Source: an uncultured Gammaproteobacteria bacterium (GTDB taxonomy: Bacteria > Pseudomonadota > Gammaproteobacteria > UBA6429 > Thiohalophilaceae). From it: a DNA stretch of 64,000 nt. Below are positions 31,642 through 40,057 of the stretch, piece after piece (positions within the stretch are counted from its first letter, which is position 1; every line of letters begins with the position of its first letter). The position numbers were made by a program, and so were the translations under genes. The stretch spans positions 186,001-250,000 of the forward strand of contig CALBTB010000004.1 of the NCBI GenBank assembly GCA_937967995.1, given 5' to 3'. The notes under the pieces are model-generated. The model was given only the letters and a program-made list of their open reading frames with translations, searched no databases and had not been told where the DNA came from.

Positions 31642-32793
31642 TTAACGGTAATGATGACCGGTTGTCATACCGTGGTATGGGTCTTCGCCATGGAACAGGT
31701 TTTGCGTTGGGTCAAACTCCAGGTTAGTATCACCCGGGTTGGGATTGAGATAGTAGTGCATATAAAGAGTGAACTTCTTATCGCGCCTGTCTTGAAAAGG
31801 ACGTATGGGACCGATAATTTTCCCATATAGGCTATTTTCAACTCGAAAAAAATAGTTATCCCGCATCTGCCGTACTCGCTTGTTATAAGTATGGGGGAAG
31901 TAATTATCGCCGATTTCCAATTTTATCGTTGACTCATAACCTGACTCAGGCGCATGACGAGGAAGTTTTAACAGGCTGGTCTTGTAAGGATCGGTTTCCA
32001 CGCGCTGTATACCGTTATTTTCACCAGGAAATGTCAGTAGCAGTTGATCCGGCTGGCGTTCTTCTGATGCAGGGATAACTTGTAGCGTGATGTGTGTGAC
32101 CTTACCATCACCGATGGGGGCAACCCAGTCTCCTGCCATTAAGTCAAAGCCGTATTCCTTACCATCTGGCAAATGTTGAGCATCGAGATAGGCGATATTC
32201 TTAACATAGAGTGGAATCGGGTTTTGTATGGTATTTAACACAATGTTGATGACGGGATCCCATGGTTCTATGCGTCTCAATGGCCAGGCGTTATTCGGCC
32301 GCCCTTTCAGGTATATGTGCCCTTCACTGGGATAGTGATCTGGCAATTCAATCTGATAATAGACACCGCCCCTGTATGCGCCACGCCATTCGACTTCGCC
32401 CTTTTCATCGGTATGTTCCAGAATAGCGTTGTCACGAAAACCGAAGCGCACCGGTACATTCTTTAACGGTTGCTGATTTTCATTAATAAGTTGCAGTGTA
32501 AATGCGGCTCGAGGTGGAAGCTGGTCAACCCAGAAAACTAAAATTGTAATACCTAGTACCAGTGCAGGAAGATTGAGTAACCAGCCGACCAGTTTTTTGT
32601 CCGGCTGCTGGTAACTAGTCCAGAAATAAATATTTCCCCCGATCCAGAATAGTCCGTACGCGATCACCAACAGTGCAAATATGAAAAACGAAAGTGGAAT
32701 TCCCCAGGAACCATCTCCTCCGGAACCGACCATGGACAGGAAGCTGATACCAAGCAGAACGATAAAGGTCAGACTGGCAAATTTAAGTTTCAT
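31642..32793 (-). CDS. Membrane-anchored protein of unknown function
   Basis: 383 residues. Three hydrophobic segments at the N-terminus (about 5-22, 33-55, 66-88) are followed by a large soluble domain of about 290 residues, likely periplasmic. It starts with an Ig/transthyretin-like strand pattern (AFTLQLINENQQPLKNVPVRFG, TDEKGEVEWRGAYRGG). I do not recognise the family. It lies 3 bases after a short DUF3175-like frame and 16 bases before the glycosyltransferase, forming a small operon. A role in surface sugar assembly is only a neighbour-based guess. Confidence 0.55.
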   Translation of the reverse strand: MKLKFASLTFIVLLGISFLSMVGSGGDGSWGIPLSFFIFALLVIAYGLFWIGGNIYFWTSYQQPDKKLVGWLLNLPALVLGITILVFWVDQLPPRAAFTLQLINENQQPLKNVPVRFGFRDNAILEHTDEKGEVEWRGAYRGGVYYQIELPDHYPSEGHIYLKGRPNNAWPLRRIEPWDPVINIVLNTIQNPIPLYVKNIAYLDAQHLPDGKEYGFDLMAGDWVAPIGDGKVTHITLQVIPASEERQPDQLLLTFPGENNGIQRVETDPYKTSLLKLPRHAPESGYESTIKLEIGDNYFPHTYNKRVRQMRDNYFFRVENSLYGKIIGPIRPFQDRRDKKFTLYMHYYLNPNPGDTNLEFDPTQNLFHGEDPYHGMTTGHHYR

Positions 32794-32796
32794 TTG

Positions 32797-32937
32797 TTAA
32801 ATCTTATCATACAACTTCCTCAACTCGCTCTTGGCCTGCTCAAGTACCCGTTTCTGACGTATATCCAGGTTTTTTCCCGCCCGGTTGATATAGAACACCA
32901 GCATAGACATGGCTGAATGGATCGGCTTGGCAGGCAT
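32797..32937 (-). CDS. DUF3175-like short protein, probably an N-terminally truncated remnant
   Basis: 46 residues. The run SAMSMLVFYINRAGKNL, followed by charged helix RQKRVLEQAKSELRKLY, matches the C-terminal half of DUF3175 proteins, which are usually near 90 residues. An in-frame TGA lies two codons upstream of the ATG and I see no N-terminal half in any frame, so the gene appears truncated. A weak AGGA precedes the ATG, so expression is possible. It stops 3 bases before the next gene. Confidence 0.5.
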   Translation of the reverse strand: MPAKPIHSAMSMLVFYINRAGKNLDIRQKRVLEQAKSELRKLYDKI

Positions 32938-33131
32938 TAGTCAGCATCCTGATTACCTGAGTATTATTCTATATCGAAACATGACATGAAATCCTCTGAA
33001 ATAGATATAAATGTGAATGTCAGATATTGTCAGGTGTTGACGTAATCCATTGCCTGTTTTGAAGGCTCAGCGTACCTTCCATCTGACAATAAATTGGCTG
33101 TCATTTTAAAGGAAGGGACGAGGAGATTTTC

Positions 33132-33851
33132 ATGAAACGCAATATTACAACAGGAATAATTCTGGCTGGCCTGGTAGCCAGTCCTGCGATTCAGGCAGAA
33201 GAAACAGCTGTGAGTAAATGGAGTGGTGAGGCTGAACTCGGTTATCTGAAAACATCCGGTAATACGGATACTGAATCACTGCACGTACGGGGTAAAATTG
33301 TCAATGAGCGAAAGAAATGGCGACATACCGGTACCCTGGAGGTAGTCGACAAAAATGATGCCGGAATCAACACAGCGAAACGCTGGTTTATCACAGGTAA
33401 AAGTGATTACAGCATTAATGACAGATCCTACCTGTTTGGCATGATTAGTTACGAAGATGACCGGTTTTCAGGTTATGATTACCAGGTCAGTGAAATCCTC
33501 GGTTATGGCTATCACGTAATAAAGCGCGATGATCTGAAGCTAGATGTCGAAATCGGTGCCGGTGCCCGTCAAAGCAAATTATTGACTGGTGGTTCAACCA
33601 GTGAGGGAGTAATCAAAGGTGCGGCGGATCTGGCCTGGAAGATCAGCGAGACAGCCACCTTTTTGCAACATCTTTCTGTCGAAGCCGGTGAAGATAACAC
33701 CATCAGCCGTTCTGTTACCGGACTGAAAATGCAGATTGTCGGAAACCTGTCTGCCAAGTTCTCACACAGCATCAAGCATTCGTCGGACGTACCGGCGGGA
33801 ATCGATAAAACTGATACCGAAACGGTAGCAACGCTGGTATACAATTTCTAG
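33132..33851 (+). CDS. DUF481 outer-membrane beta-barrel protein (YdiY-like)
   Basis: 239 residues with a signal peptide (IILAGLVASPAIQA, cleavage near residue 22). The mature part reads as about ten antiparallel amphipathic strands and ends in aromatic TLVYNF, as outer-membrane barrels do. GEAELGYLKTSGNTDTESLH is the recognisable start of DUF481 proteins, once called salt-induced outer-membrane proteins; their role is unclear. GAGGAG-like sequence precedes the ATG. It is monocistronic, ending at the hairpin 33861-33891 that it shares with the convergent operon. Confidence 0.8.
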   Translation: MKRNITTGIILAGLVASPAIQAEETAVSKWSGEAELGYLKTSGNTDTESLHVRGKIVNERKKWRHTGTLEVVDKNDAGINTAKRWFITGKSDYSINDRSYLFGMISYEDDRFSGYDYQVSEILGYGYHVIKRDDLKLDVEIGAGARQSKLLTGGSTSEGVIKGAADLAWKISETATFLQHLSVEAGEDNTISRSVTGLKMQIVGNLSAKFSHSIKHSSDVPAGIDKTDTETVATLVYNF

Positions 33852-33860
33852 ACAGGAATA

Positions 33861-33891
33861 TCCCCGTTACAGTAATACTCTGTAACGGGGA
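33861..33891. terminator. Perfect hairpin between convergent genes
   Basis: A perfect 12-base stem (33861-33872 with 33880-33891, TCCCCGTTACAG) closes a 7-base loop, between the DUF481 stop at 33851 and the convergent porin stop at 33922. There is no clear T-run on either side, so termination efficiency is uncertain, but position and stem strength suit a bidirectional terminator. Confidence 0.6.
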
Positions 33892-33921
33892 TACCCCCTG
33901 CCGCTTAATTAATTTGAGCCA

Positions 33922-35031
33922 TCAAAAATAATTATGTAGCTGTACAAACCATTCTGTCGTATTTTGCAAATCATTTTGTGGTATGCCCGAGCTGTCGCGG
34001 ACGCCGATACTGACCTGAGTGAATTGTAGAGGAAACCACTCCCATACCAGGCTGGCACGTGTACGTTCATCTTCTGATACCGCACGGCTGGGATCAAAAT
34101 ATTCATAAGTAACTTTTACATTATGGCCTTTTGTTATCATGGCATTAGCTTCGATCAGACTTACACGCTGTTTTAGCTGCCCTCCAGTGGCGCCATCGTC
34201 AGTGATATCATCGACCTCGGCAAGCCAACTGATCATACCTGTTCGTAAGCCGGCAAATACACCAGTCATCGTTCGATCATCATCAGCCACATCATTCAGG
34301 TTATAGCTGAAACCCAATCGCCACCTCTGATTAACATAACTGGTCCGCAGACTGAACTGTTTCCCACGATTGGTTTCGCTACCCCCGGCTGTACCATTAG
34401 TAATAGCCAGGTTCATCGTAACATTGGTTAACTCCAGTCCGAATTCAATTCCATCGTCCGGAGTATTGTAGTTAATACCCGTGACCTGCCTGATAAATGC
34501 GCTGTCATCTTCAATCCTGAATCCGAATGGCAGGAACATGCGACCTGCCTTGATATAGACAGTATTATCATTTAGCCAGTAAAAACCATATAACTCACGA
34601 TTCAGGGCCCCTCCGGGACCCAGGCGCTCATCCAGATAAAAAGTAAACTTGCCCGGTATTAAATCAGCCTGTATATAAACAAGTAATTCTTCAGATTCAA
34701 AAGCGAACTTATCATCCTGATTGGGGATTTGTGTCGACACTGCATTTACACGTAAATCACCGCCTAATGAAATATAGTCACTTAATTTTGCAATATTTTT
34801 AAAGTCTGTGACATTATTTTCAGTCAGGGTGTTAAGACCGTAAATATGACCAAAATCATTTCGTTTGCCACCACCTGTTGGGTTTACATGACATACAATA
34901 CATTTGGCTCCTGACTGTATTGCCATCCATGGTTCCGCATATAAATCTTCTGAAAATATAAGACCGATGCAAAACAGAATTACTGTTGCTAGCCTGTTAA
35001 TTTTACTAGTTTGAGATAGTAATGCTGGCAT
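33922..35031 (-). CDS. Outer-membrane beta-barrel with an N-terminal heme-binding CxxCH motif
   Basis: 369 residues. A signal peptide (LATVILFCIGLIFSEDLYA) is followed at once by AKCIVCHVNPTGGGKRNDFG, a c-type heme site at residues 44-48. About 290 residues of alternating strands follow, with porin-like motifs (LFYLDE-type pairs, KAGRMFLPFGFRI, GLELTN) and a terminal aromatic in QLHNYF. The product is thus a small cytochrome plug joined to a barrel. It overlaps the 3' end of the di-heme lipoprotein gene by 26 bases, so they form an operon. Together they could pass electrons across the outer membrane; this is inferred. Heme ligation beyond His48 cannot be read. Confidence 0.65.
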   Translation of the reverse strand: MPALLSQTSKINRLATVILFCIGLIFSEDLYAEPWMAIQSGAKCIVCHVNPTGGGKRNDFGHIYGLNTLTENNVTDFKNIAKLSDYISLGGDLRVNAVSTQIPNQDDKFAFESEELLVYIQADLIPGKFTFYLDERLGPGGALNRELYGFYWLNDNTVYIKAGRMFLPFGFRIEDDSAFIRQVTGINYNTPDDGIEFGLELTNVTMNLAITNGTAGGSETNRGKQFSLRTSYVNQRWRLGFSYNLNDVADDDRTMTGVFAGLRTGMISWLAEVDDITDDGATGGQLKQRVSLIEANAMITKGHNVKVTYEYFDPSRAVSEDERTRASLVWEWFPLQFTQVSIGVRDSSGIPQNDLQNTTEWFVQLHNYF

Positions 35032-36541
35032 TTCCTGTTCCCATGGTTTGTGAATTACTATCAGTGACTGTTGCTGTTAATGCCACATTTCCCACATCGT
35101 CTGCACGCAAAGTCCAGCTCAATGTGATACTTTGCCCGGCGTTAAGGTTCGAAATGCTCTGAGTAGGGTCTCCACTTCTTATTCTCAGACTACTTTGTGG
35201 CAACCATGTTAAAGCCACACTGAGATTACTCATCGCACTGCCACCATTGTTTTGAATGTTTGCACTGGCAGTAAATTCATCACCGCGAGAGGCATTAGCC
35301 GGAATATTAAGACTAATATTGAGATCTGAATTCCCTGGAGGGGGCGGTGGTGGTTGAGTGTTACCCTGTGGAGCGCCAGCATCAATCCATTGCCGAATGA
35401 TATCAATCGTCGCCTGGGATAAAGCCGGGCCACCGCGCGGCATCTGAGATCCACTCGCTGCCGTTCCCTCCAGTTTATGTATTAAATAACTATTATTTGC
35501 ATTATTCGGTGCAACGCGCAATGTGGTTGGTTCCTGTTGACTTGCGATATTTACCAACATGGTGTAACTGTTTGCCTCGTCAAGTTGTAATCCTTCAGGT
35601 GCACCAGACCCGCTATGACAGACAACACATGTCGTAGTAAAAATATTATCCTGAATAGACCGCCATGTCGGCTGCAAACCACTACCGCCAGGTGACTGAA
35701 CGGTAAAACTAATCAGATGATCGCCACCCGGGTTACCGTCGTTGTCACCATCAAGTGCATTACTATTCAGATCCTGCAGCATGGCGGAACCTGTTCCAAC
35801 CAGTTTAAGTCGGTAGCTATCATCTACTGAAGCAACACCACTGAGACTGATAGTCAGTAATGCCGGATTAGGCGCAGACAGAGTCATTGATGCCGGTGTA
35901 ATCGTGACTTCATTACCATTTGTAAAATTTGCATCACCGCCGCTACGCTGGAGGATGACGGTTGTACTATTAACGGATGTGGCATCCATATCCTGGCTAA
36001 ATGCGACATTAATTGTTGTTGGCAATGATGTCATAGTTGTCGCATCAGCAGGTGTACTCGAAACTACCGTGGGTGGCTGATTTAATGGAGGTGGTGCTGT
36101 CGATGGTGGTGGTGCACCGCTGGTAATCCATTGCCTGATAACATCGATTGTCGACTGGGGCAATGCTGGTCCTCCCAGTGGCATCTGACCGCCTACTGAG
36201 GCATTACCCTCAAGCTTGGCAATAAGGTAACTTCCGTTTGGGTCACCTGGTTTGACACGAAGTATCGCTGACGATTGAACACTGCTGACATTAACCAATG
36301 CGGTATAACTGTTTGCTGTATCCAGCCGAAGACCTAATGGTGCACTGGCACCGGCATGACAAACGGTACAAACAGGAGTAAAAACGTTATTCTGGATAGA
36401 GGCAAAATCCGCGACAAGAGGTGTCGCCGTGTTGCCAGTGGCGGGCTGACCATTTGGATCCAGGCCTTCTCCATTACCAGAACCACATCCAATTAAGAGA
36501 AAGCCGAGGCATAAATATATAATTATTCTGACTGTATCCAA
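35006..36541 (-). CDS. Di-heme lipoprotein with two cytochrome-like and two beta-sandwich domains
   Basis: 511 residues. The N-terminus is a lipoprotein signal with lipobox LIGC (Cys19). Domain order: cytochrome unit 1 (CTVCH at 58-62, QMPLGGPALPQ), Pro-rich linker, Ig-like Big_5-type domain (about 165-285, AFSQDMDATSV), cytochrome unit 2 (CVVCHSG near 304, QMPRGGPALSQ), Pro linker, and a CARDB-like sandwich (about 405-511). The two cytochrome units are close repeats (LDxANSYTxLVN, SYLIxKLEG, IDxIRQWI), so the second arose by duplication. TTG 36541 is the only start giving the lipoprotein signal, and AGAGGAAACGGAAA precedes it. It is divergent from the Crp/Fnr gene. Confidence 0.7.
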   Translation of the reverse strand: MDTVRIIIYLCLGFLLIGCGSGNGEGLDPNGQPATGNTATPLVADFASIQNNVFTPVCTVCHAGASAPLGLRLDTANSYTALVNVSSVQSSAILRVKPGDPNGSYLIAKLEGNASVGGQMPLGGPALPQSTIDVIRQWITSGAPPPSTAPPPLNQPPTVVSSTPADATTMTSLPTTINVAFSQDMDATSVNSTTVILQRSGGDANFTNGNEVTITPASMTLSAPNPALLTISLSGVASVDDSYRLKLVGTGSAMLQDLNSNALDGDNDGNPGGDHLISFTVQSPGGSGLQPTWRSIQDNIFTTTCVVCHSGSGAPEGLQLDEANSYTMLVNIASQQEPTTLRVAPNNANNSYLIHKLEGTAASGSQMPRGGPALSQATIDIIRQWIDAGAPQGNTQPPPPPPGNSDLNISLNIPANASRGDEFTASANIQNNGGSAMSNLSVALTWLPQSSLRIRSGDPTQSISNLNAGQSITLSWTLRADDVGNVALTATVTDSNSQTMGTGNASITISN

Positions 36542-36673
36542 TTTCCGTTTCCTCTTACTAATCCTTCATAATTTCCATTTGTACCCTTGACATTTAGCCT
36601 CTCATAACATGATATTGGAGTCGGTGACTGAGTCACTTAAGGCTGTTAAACAGACGTTTAACTGAATTAAATT

Positions 36674-36687
36674 GTGATTTGGATCAA
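36674..36687. promoter_or_regulatory. Fnr/Crp-type binding site
   Basis: GTGAT-TTGG-ATCAA matches the Fnr/Anr consensus TTGAT-N4-ATCAA at nine of ten defined positions. It sits between the divergent di-heme lipoprotein (start 36541) and the Crp/Fnr regulator (ATG 36719), where it could serve either gene. It could be bound by the regulator itself or by a global Fnr. Confidence 0.6.
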
Positions 36688-36718
36688 TATTTATCACCAG
36701 GTAACAAGCATTTTCATT

Positions 36719-37390
36719 ATGAAAATTAATCACTTAATAGAAAAATATTTTCCAGGGTTGGCAGGCTCAAAAGATGAACCTGTTCGTCAATTACTGGATG
36801 CAGCAAATACAGTCACATTACCTGCCGGCCATCAGGTCTTTCGTATTGGTGATGAATGTCAGAATTACCTGCTGGTTCTGGAAGGCAATGTTCGGGTTTT
36901 TCTGACAACAGAAACGGGCCGGGATGTTGTTTTGTATCATGTCCGTCCTGGTGAATCATGTGTGTTAACAACATCCTGTTTGCTGGGGCATGATGATTAT
37001 CCGGCAGAAGGTGTTACCGATACAGAAACAATCGCATTGGCGATTGGAGCAAGTATTTTTAACGATGCGCTGGCTACCTCAAAGACGTTTCGTGATTTTG
37101 TTTTTGCTAATCTTTCACAAAGAATTTCTCAGATGATCGCCAGGATAGAGCAGGTTACTATTCGCGCTATTGATAAAAGGCTGGCGGAAATTCTGTTAAA
37201 CGCAGCATCCCCTTCGAACCAGATTAAAATCACTCATCAACAAATCGCAGCCGAACTGGGTACAGCCAGAGAAGTGATTTCCCGTCATTTAAAACATTTT
37301 GAAAAATCCGGCTGGGTCAAACTGGGTCGCGGAACAGTGGAAATTATTGATAATGAAGCACTTAATAGACTTATTCCGTATAAAGTGTAA
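36719..37390 (+). CDS. Crp/Fnr-family transcriptional regulator
   Basis: 223 residues from ATG 36719. A GTG at 36674 would add 15 residues but lies on the Fnr-like box, so it is less likely. The cyclic-nucleotide-binding-like sensor (about 15-125) contains LPAGHQVFRIGDECQNYLLVLEG and a Cys-containing GESCVLTTSCLLGHDDYPAEG. The C-terminal winged HTH (about 145-215) shows ITHQQIAAELGTAREVISRHLKHF. It lacks the N-terminal Cys cluster of true Fnr, so it does not look like a 4Fe-4S oxygen sensor; the ligand is unknown. Its divergence from the heme-protein operon suggests it controls it. Confidence 0.85.
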   Translation: MKINHLIEKYFPGLAGSKDEPVRQLLDAANTVTLPAGHQVFRIGDECQNYLLVLEGNVRVFLTTETGRDVVLYHVRPGESCVLTTSCLLGHDDYPAEGVTDTETIALAIGASIFNDALATSKTFRDFVFANLSQRISQMIARIEQVTIRAIDKRLAEILLNAASPSNQIKITHQQIAAELGTAREVISRHLKHFEKSGWVKLGRGTVEIIDNEALNRLIPYKV

Positions 37391-37729
37391 ATTTTCCACC
37401 GCCGTTGTATAAAAGAATTACCAGAAACACCTGAGACATCACCTTTACCACGTACAGGTATCGCGCCCATATTGGATAATTTGGTATTAAGATGATTCTT
37501 GTAATATATTCCACCAAATAATATAGGGTTTTAGTAGTATACCTGTTCAGCTACCAGTAGTACTGGGACATAGGTAGCTGATTTTAAAAGTTTAGTGGTA
37601 ATTTTTTTTGTCAGATATCGGTAAGATTTCACACTTTTATTAGCTGACCTTAATATGCGAATCATCTACACTTTAATTCACAGGCCAAGGAATAGCCTGC
37701 TTACGAATTGACTGCTGGAGAAATTCGCC
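37391..37729. promoter_or_regulatory. Intergenic region with nested inverted repeat upstream of the LuxR gene
   Basis: This 339-base AT-rich stretch has no supported gene. At 37548-37555 and 37573-37580 CAGCTACC and GGTAGCTG form a perfect 8-base dyad. Inside it CCAGT-AGT-ACTGG (37554-37566) forms another. The structure could be an operator for the downstream LuxR gene, a terminator for the upstream Crp/Fnr gene (ATTTTAAAAGTTT follows), or both. The LuxR ribosome site GGAG is at about 37717. Confidence 0.5.
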
Positions 37730-38470
37730 ATGGAAATGGATAAAAGTGACCTGCTCTCGGTTCTCGACTTTGTGAAGCAATGTCAGGGATCCTATACCTT
37801 AAAAAATCTGCACCGCCTGATTTCCAACTTCTATGACATTATTAACTACAATACTCTGGTCGTCAGTTTTTGTGATCTTCAGAACAACGAATTGCAACCA
37901 GTTTTCAATATTCACATCCCGCAAAATCTGAGAAGTATCAGGAAGCCGGCAATTCTGAACCCGGGAAAATTACTTGAATACAATAGAAATCCAGGCAATA
38001 AAGACTCCCGCAACTATCATAAAATAAGTAATAGCTCTACCTGTTTGCCAAATAGCGCCAACTGTTCTGATGCCGGTGAGACCATCATAATTAATGATAA
38101 AAACTCGTCTTATCTTTGCCATCGACCTATCTATGGCGATACTGCTACGGTGATGTATTTAGAATCAAAATATGATGAGATATTACCACGCGATCAGTAT
38201 ATATTGAGTTATGTTACACCCTTTATGCACGACGTTGTTACACGCGTTGCTTCAAAAGATAAAGACAGGCCTTATGAATTTGATTTAACAGAAAGGCAAC
38301 TGGAGATACTGCACTGGGCGAAAGCAGGGAAAAGTAACTGGGAAATTGCAAAAATTCTTGACATTACTGAACGTACTGTGAAATTTCATCTTGGCAATAT
38401 CTACCGAAAAATGGATGTCATCAATCGTTCACAGGCCATCGCCAGCGCAATTGAAAACGGCATAATTTAG
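37730..38470 (+). CDS. LuxR-type HTH regulator with Cys-containing sensor domain
   Basis: 246 residues. The C-terminal 65 residues are a typical LuxR/GerE HTH: LTERQLEILHWAKAGKSNWE, then ILDITERTVKFHLGNIYRKM. The N-terminal 170 residues look like a GAF/autoinducer-domain fold (FYDIINYNTLVVSFCDLQNN) but I cannot assign a ligand. Cys residues at 18, 48, 105, 112 and 130 include a Cys-rich stretch around STCLPNSANCSDAG, absent from ordinary quorum-sensing LuxR proteins. It is convergent with the arsenic/phosphate operon, 8 bases from its last stop. Regulation of that operon is therefore a reasonable guess, not shown. Confidence 0.75.
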   Translation: MEMDKSDLLSVLDFVKQCQGSYTLKNLHRLISNFYDIINYNTLVVSFCDLQNNELQPVFNIHIPQNLRSIRKPAILNPGKLLEYNRNPGNKDSRNYHKISNSSTCLPNSANCSDAGETIIINDKNSSYLCHRPIYGDTATVMYLESKYDEILPRDQYILSYVTPFMHDVVTRVASKDKDRPYEFDLTERQLEILHWAKAGKSNWEIAKILDITERTVKFHLGNIYRKMDVINRSQAIASAIENGII

Positions 38471-38478
38471 CATTGCAA

Positions 38479-38757
38479 CTACTGATCACGCTTTATCAGG
38501 AAGACGAATTTCCCGTCATCTTCATACTGCATCATTACTTCGTAACCGAAAAGGCTTTTAACCAGTTTCGGTACCATATACAAACAACTTTTATCATTTG
38601 ATACAAATTGTGCAATTTGTTTTGAAGTCATTTTGATTAATTTTGATTTTGCAACAAGCACATGCGCCGGGCAATTCATACCAATGGCGTCAATAATCAA
38701 ATCTGGCTTGACTTCATTAAGTTTACGCTCCAGTTTTTTGTCAGCTAATATTTCCAT
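38479..38757 (-). CDS. TusA/SirA-like sulfur-carrier family protein
   Basis: 92 residues. IIDAIGMNCPAHVLVAKSKL aligns with the TusA signature (LDARGLxCPxPxxxxxxxL): the single Cys, followed by Pro, is kept while the second Pro is replaced by His. The second half resembles the TusA strand-helix ending with a longer tail. TusA proteins carry persulfide sulfur for tRNA thiolation or sulfur oxidation. In an arsenic operon it could supply sulfur for thio-arsenic chemistry, but that is speculation. GGAGAAG precedes the ATG. It is the last gene of the minus-strand string and 47 bases after arsC. Confidence 0.6.
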   Translation of the reverse strand: MEILADKKLERKLNEVKPDLIIDAIGMNCPAHVLVAKSKLIKMTSKQIAQFVSNDKSCLYMVPKLVKSLFGYEVMMQYEDDGKFVFLIKRDQ

Positions 38758-38804
38758 AACACTTCTCCATGTATAGTTACCTCATCGTTTACTGCATTTC
38801 CTGA

Positions 38805-39257
38805 CTAGCTGGCTCGCCGGATCTGTTCCGATTCCAGGCCAGCTACAAACTCCTCGATACGTTTTTTTATCTGATTTCTGACGGTTCTGAAACCTTCGAT
38901 GACTATACTCTCATCCCCTTTCAATCTGGCAGGATCATCAAACGGCCAGTGACAGCGAATCGTCGTAGGCGGCAAAACCGGGCAATGTTCATCTGCATGG
39001 CCACAAACGGTAATCACAATATCAGCCACATCAAGTTGGGCTTTATTTAATCGTTTAGACTGCTGCTGTGAAATATCCACGCCATCTTCCTGCATTACCC
39101 TGACAGCGAGCATATTCTTACCATGCGCCTCTATACCAGCCGAATCAGCACTCAACAAGCCATCACCAATGGCTCTTGCATAACCCTCTGCCATCTGTGA
39201 CCGGCAGGAATTTCCGGTGCAGACAAATAATATATTTAGTGGTTTTTTATAAGGCAT
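38805..39257 (-). CDS. arsC: Arsenate reductase, low-molecular-weight phosphatase (thioredoxin-coupled) type
   Basis: 150 residues. It has the P-loop VCTGNSCRSQMAEG with nucleophile Cys13, and Cys85 and Cys92 in CGHADEHCP. Spacings of 72 and 7 match the Cys10/82/89 triad of S. aureus ArsC. Asp in WPFDDPA is the expected general acid. The enzyme reduces As(V) to As(III) in the cytoplasm, regenerated by thioredoxin. It is 5 bases from the LolA-like gene upstream. No ArsB or Acr3 efflux pump is encoded beside it, so As(III) must leave by another route, possibly the RND exporter of this operon. Confidence 0.92.
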   Translation of the reverse strand: MPYKKPLNILFVCTGNSCRSQMAEGYARAIGDGLLSADSAGIEAHGKNMLAVRVMQEDGVDISQQQSKRLNKAQLDVADIVITVCGHADEHCPVLPPTTIRCHWPFDDPARLKGDESIVIEGFRTVRNQIKKRIEEFVAGLESEQIRRAS

Positions 39258-39262
39258 AGGTA

Positions 39263-40054
39263 TTACCTCAGGCGTTTCAATCCTGAAACGGAGAACTGGT
39301 TATCATTCAACCCCTGGCGGAATTTATAACTTCTCCATTCAATATCGGTACTTTTCCCTGTTTGCAAATTTTCCATGCTGGACTTGTCTGGTCGCCAGTA
39401 TTTTCCAGCATATTTTCGGTAGTCATGATTATTTCGAACTTTGAGCAGAGAATTTTTCCTGTCGTAGTATTCTATCTTTTGAATCCGGTACTCACTTTTG
39501 TCATACCAGACAATCTGTTTTGAATATCCCGAATAGGGATCGACCGGATACCGCTCTACAATAAAGCATGCTTCGCCATTGTGAGTTCCATCTTTAATAT
39601 ATTTATAATTATACTTCTCTACTTCCTCTGAACTGATATCTTCGTAGGCAAATTCACTTCCCATAAACGGCCCTGACTTGTTCACTGTGGCAATTCTTTT
39701 TGTACGCTTCAGTTCAGGAATATATAGCCACTGGTCGTCCGGTGTCGTTTTATGAGAATAAGTTAACGCAGCCACGCCTTTTATGTCTTTCGGCGTATCG
39801 AATATTACTATGCTCTTATCTCCATCCTGTTGCTGCTCAAGTACCTTATAGCGCATGTTTCGTATACTGACGTCGCCCTGTTTATTCTTCAAAGTCATTT
39901 TGACATCAGCAGTGTAATCCTGAAATCCCGTGTCACGAATATCTGCCTCCATGGCTATTTTTAATCCTGCAGTCTCTGCATCTGACCCAATTGCATAGCC
40001 AGCCATACTCATGATCCAGATTAATGAGATCAGTTTAATGCTATTTCTATTCAT
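39263..40054 (-). CDS. Periplasmic LolA-like outer-membrane lipoprotein-sorting family protein
   Basis: 263 residues with a signal peptide (LISLIWIMSMAGYAIG). The mature domain shows the LolA-like pattern often found beside MMPL/RND exporters: DYTADVKMTLKNKQGD, KSIVIFDTPKDIKGVAALTY, DQWLYIPELKRTKRIA, GSEFAYEDIS, and QIVWYDKSEYRIQKIEYYD. Such proteins are thought to carry hydrophobic molecules across the periplasm. The ATG lies 3 bases from the RND stop, so the two should act together. Presence in an arsenic operon is unusual. Confidence 0.75.
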   Translation of the reverse strand: MNRNSIKLISLIWIMSMAGYAIGSDAETAGLKIAMEADIRDTGFQDYTADVKMTLKNKQGDVSIRNMRYKVLEQQQDGDKSIVIFDTPKDIKGVAALTYSHKTTPDDQWLYIPELKRTKRIATVNKSGPFMGSEFAYEDISSEEVEKYNYKYIKDGTHNGEACFIVERYPVDPYSGYSKQIVWYDKSEYRIQKIEYYDRKNSLLKVRNNHDYRKYAGKYWRPDKSSMENLQTGKSTDIEWRSYKFRQGLNDNQFSVSGLKRLR

Positions 40055-40057
40055 AAA

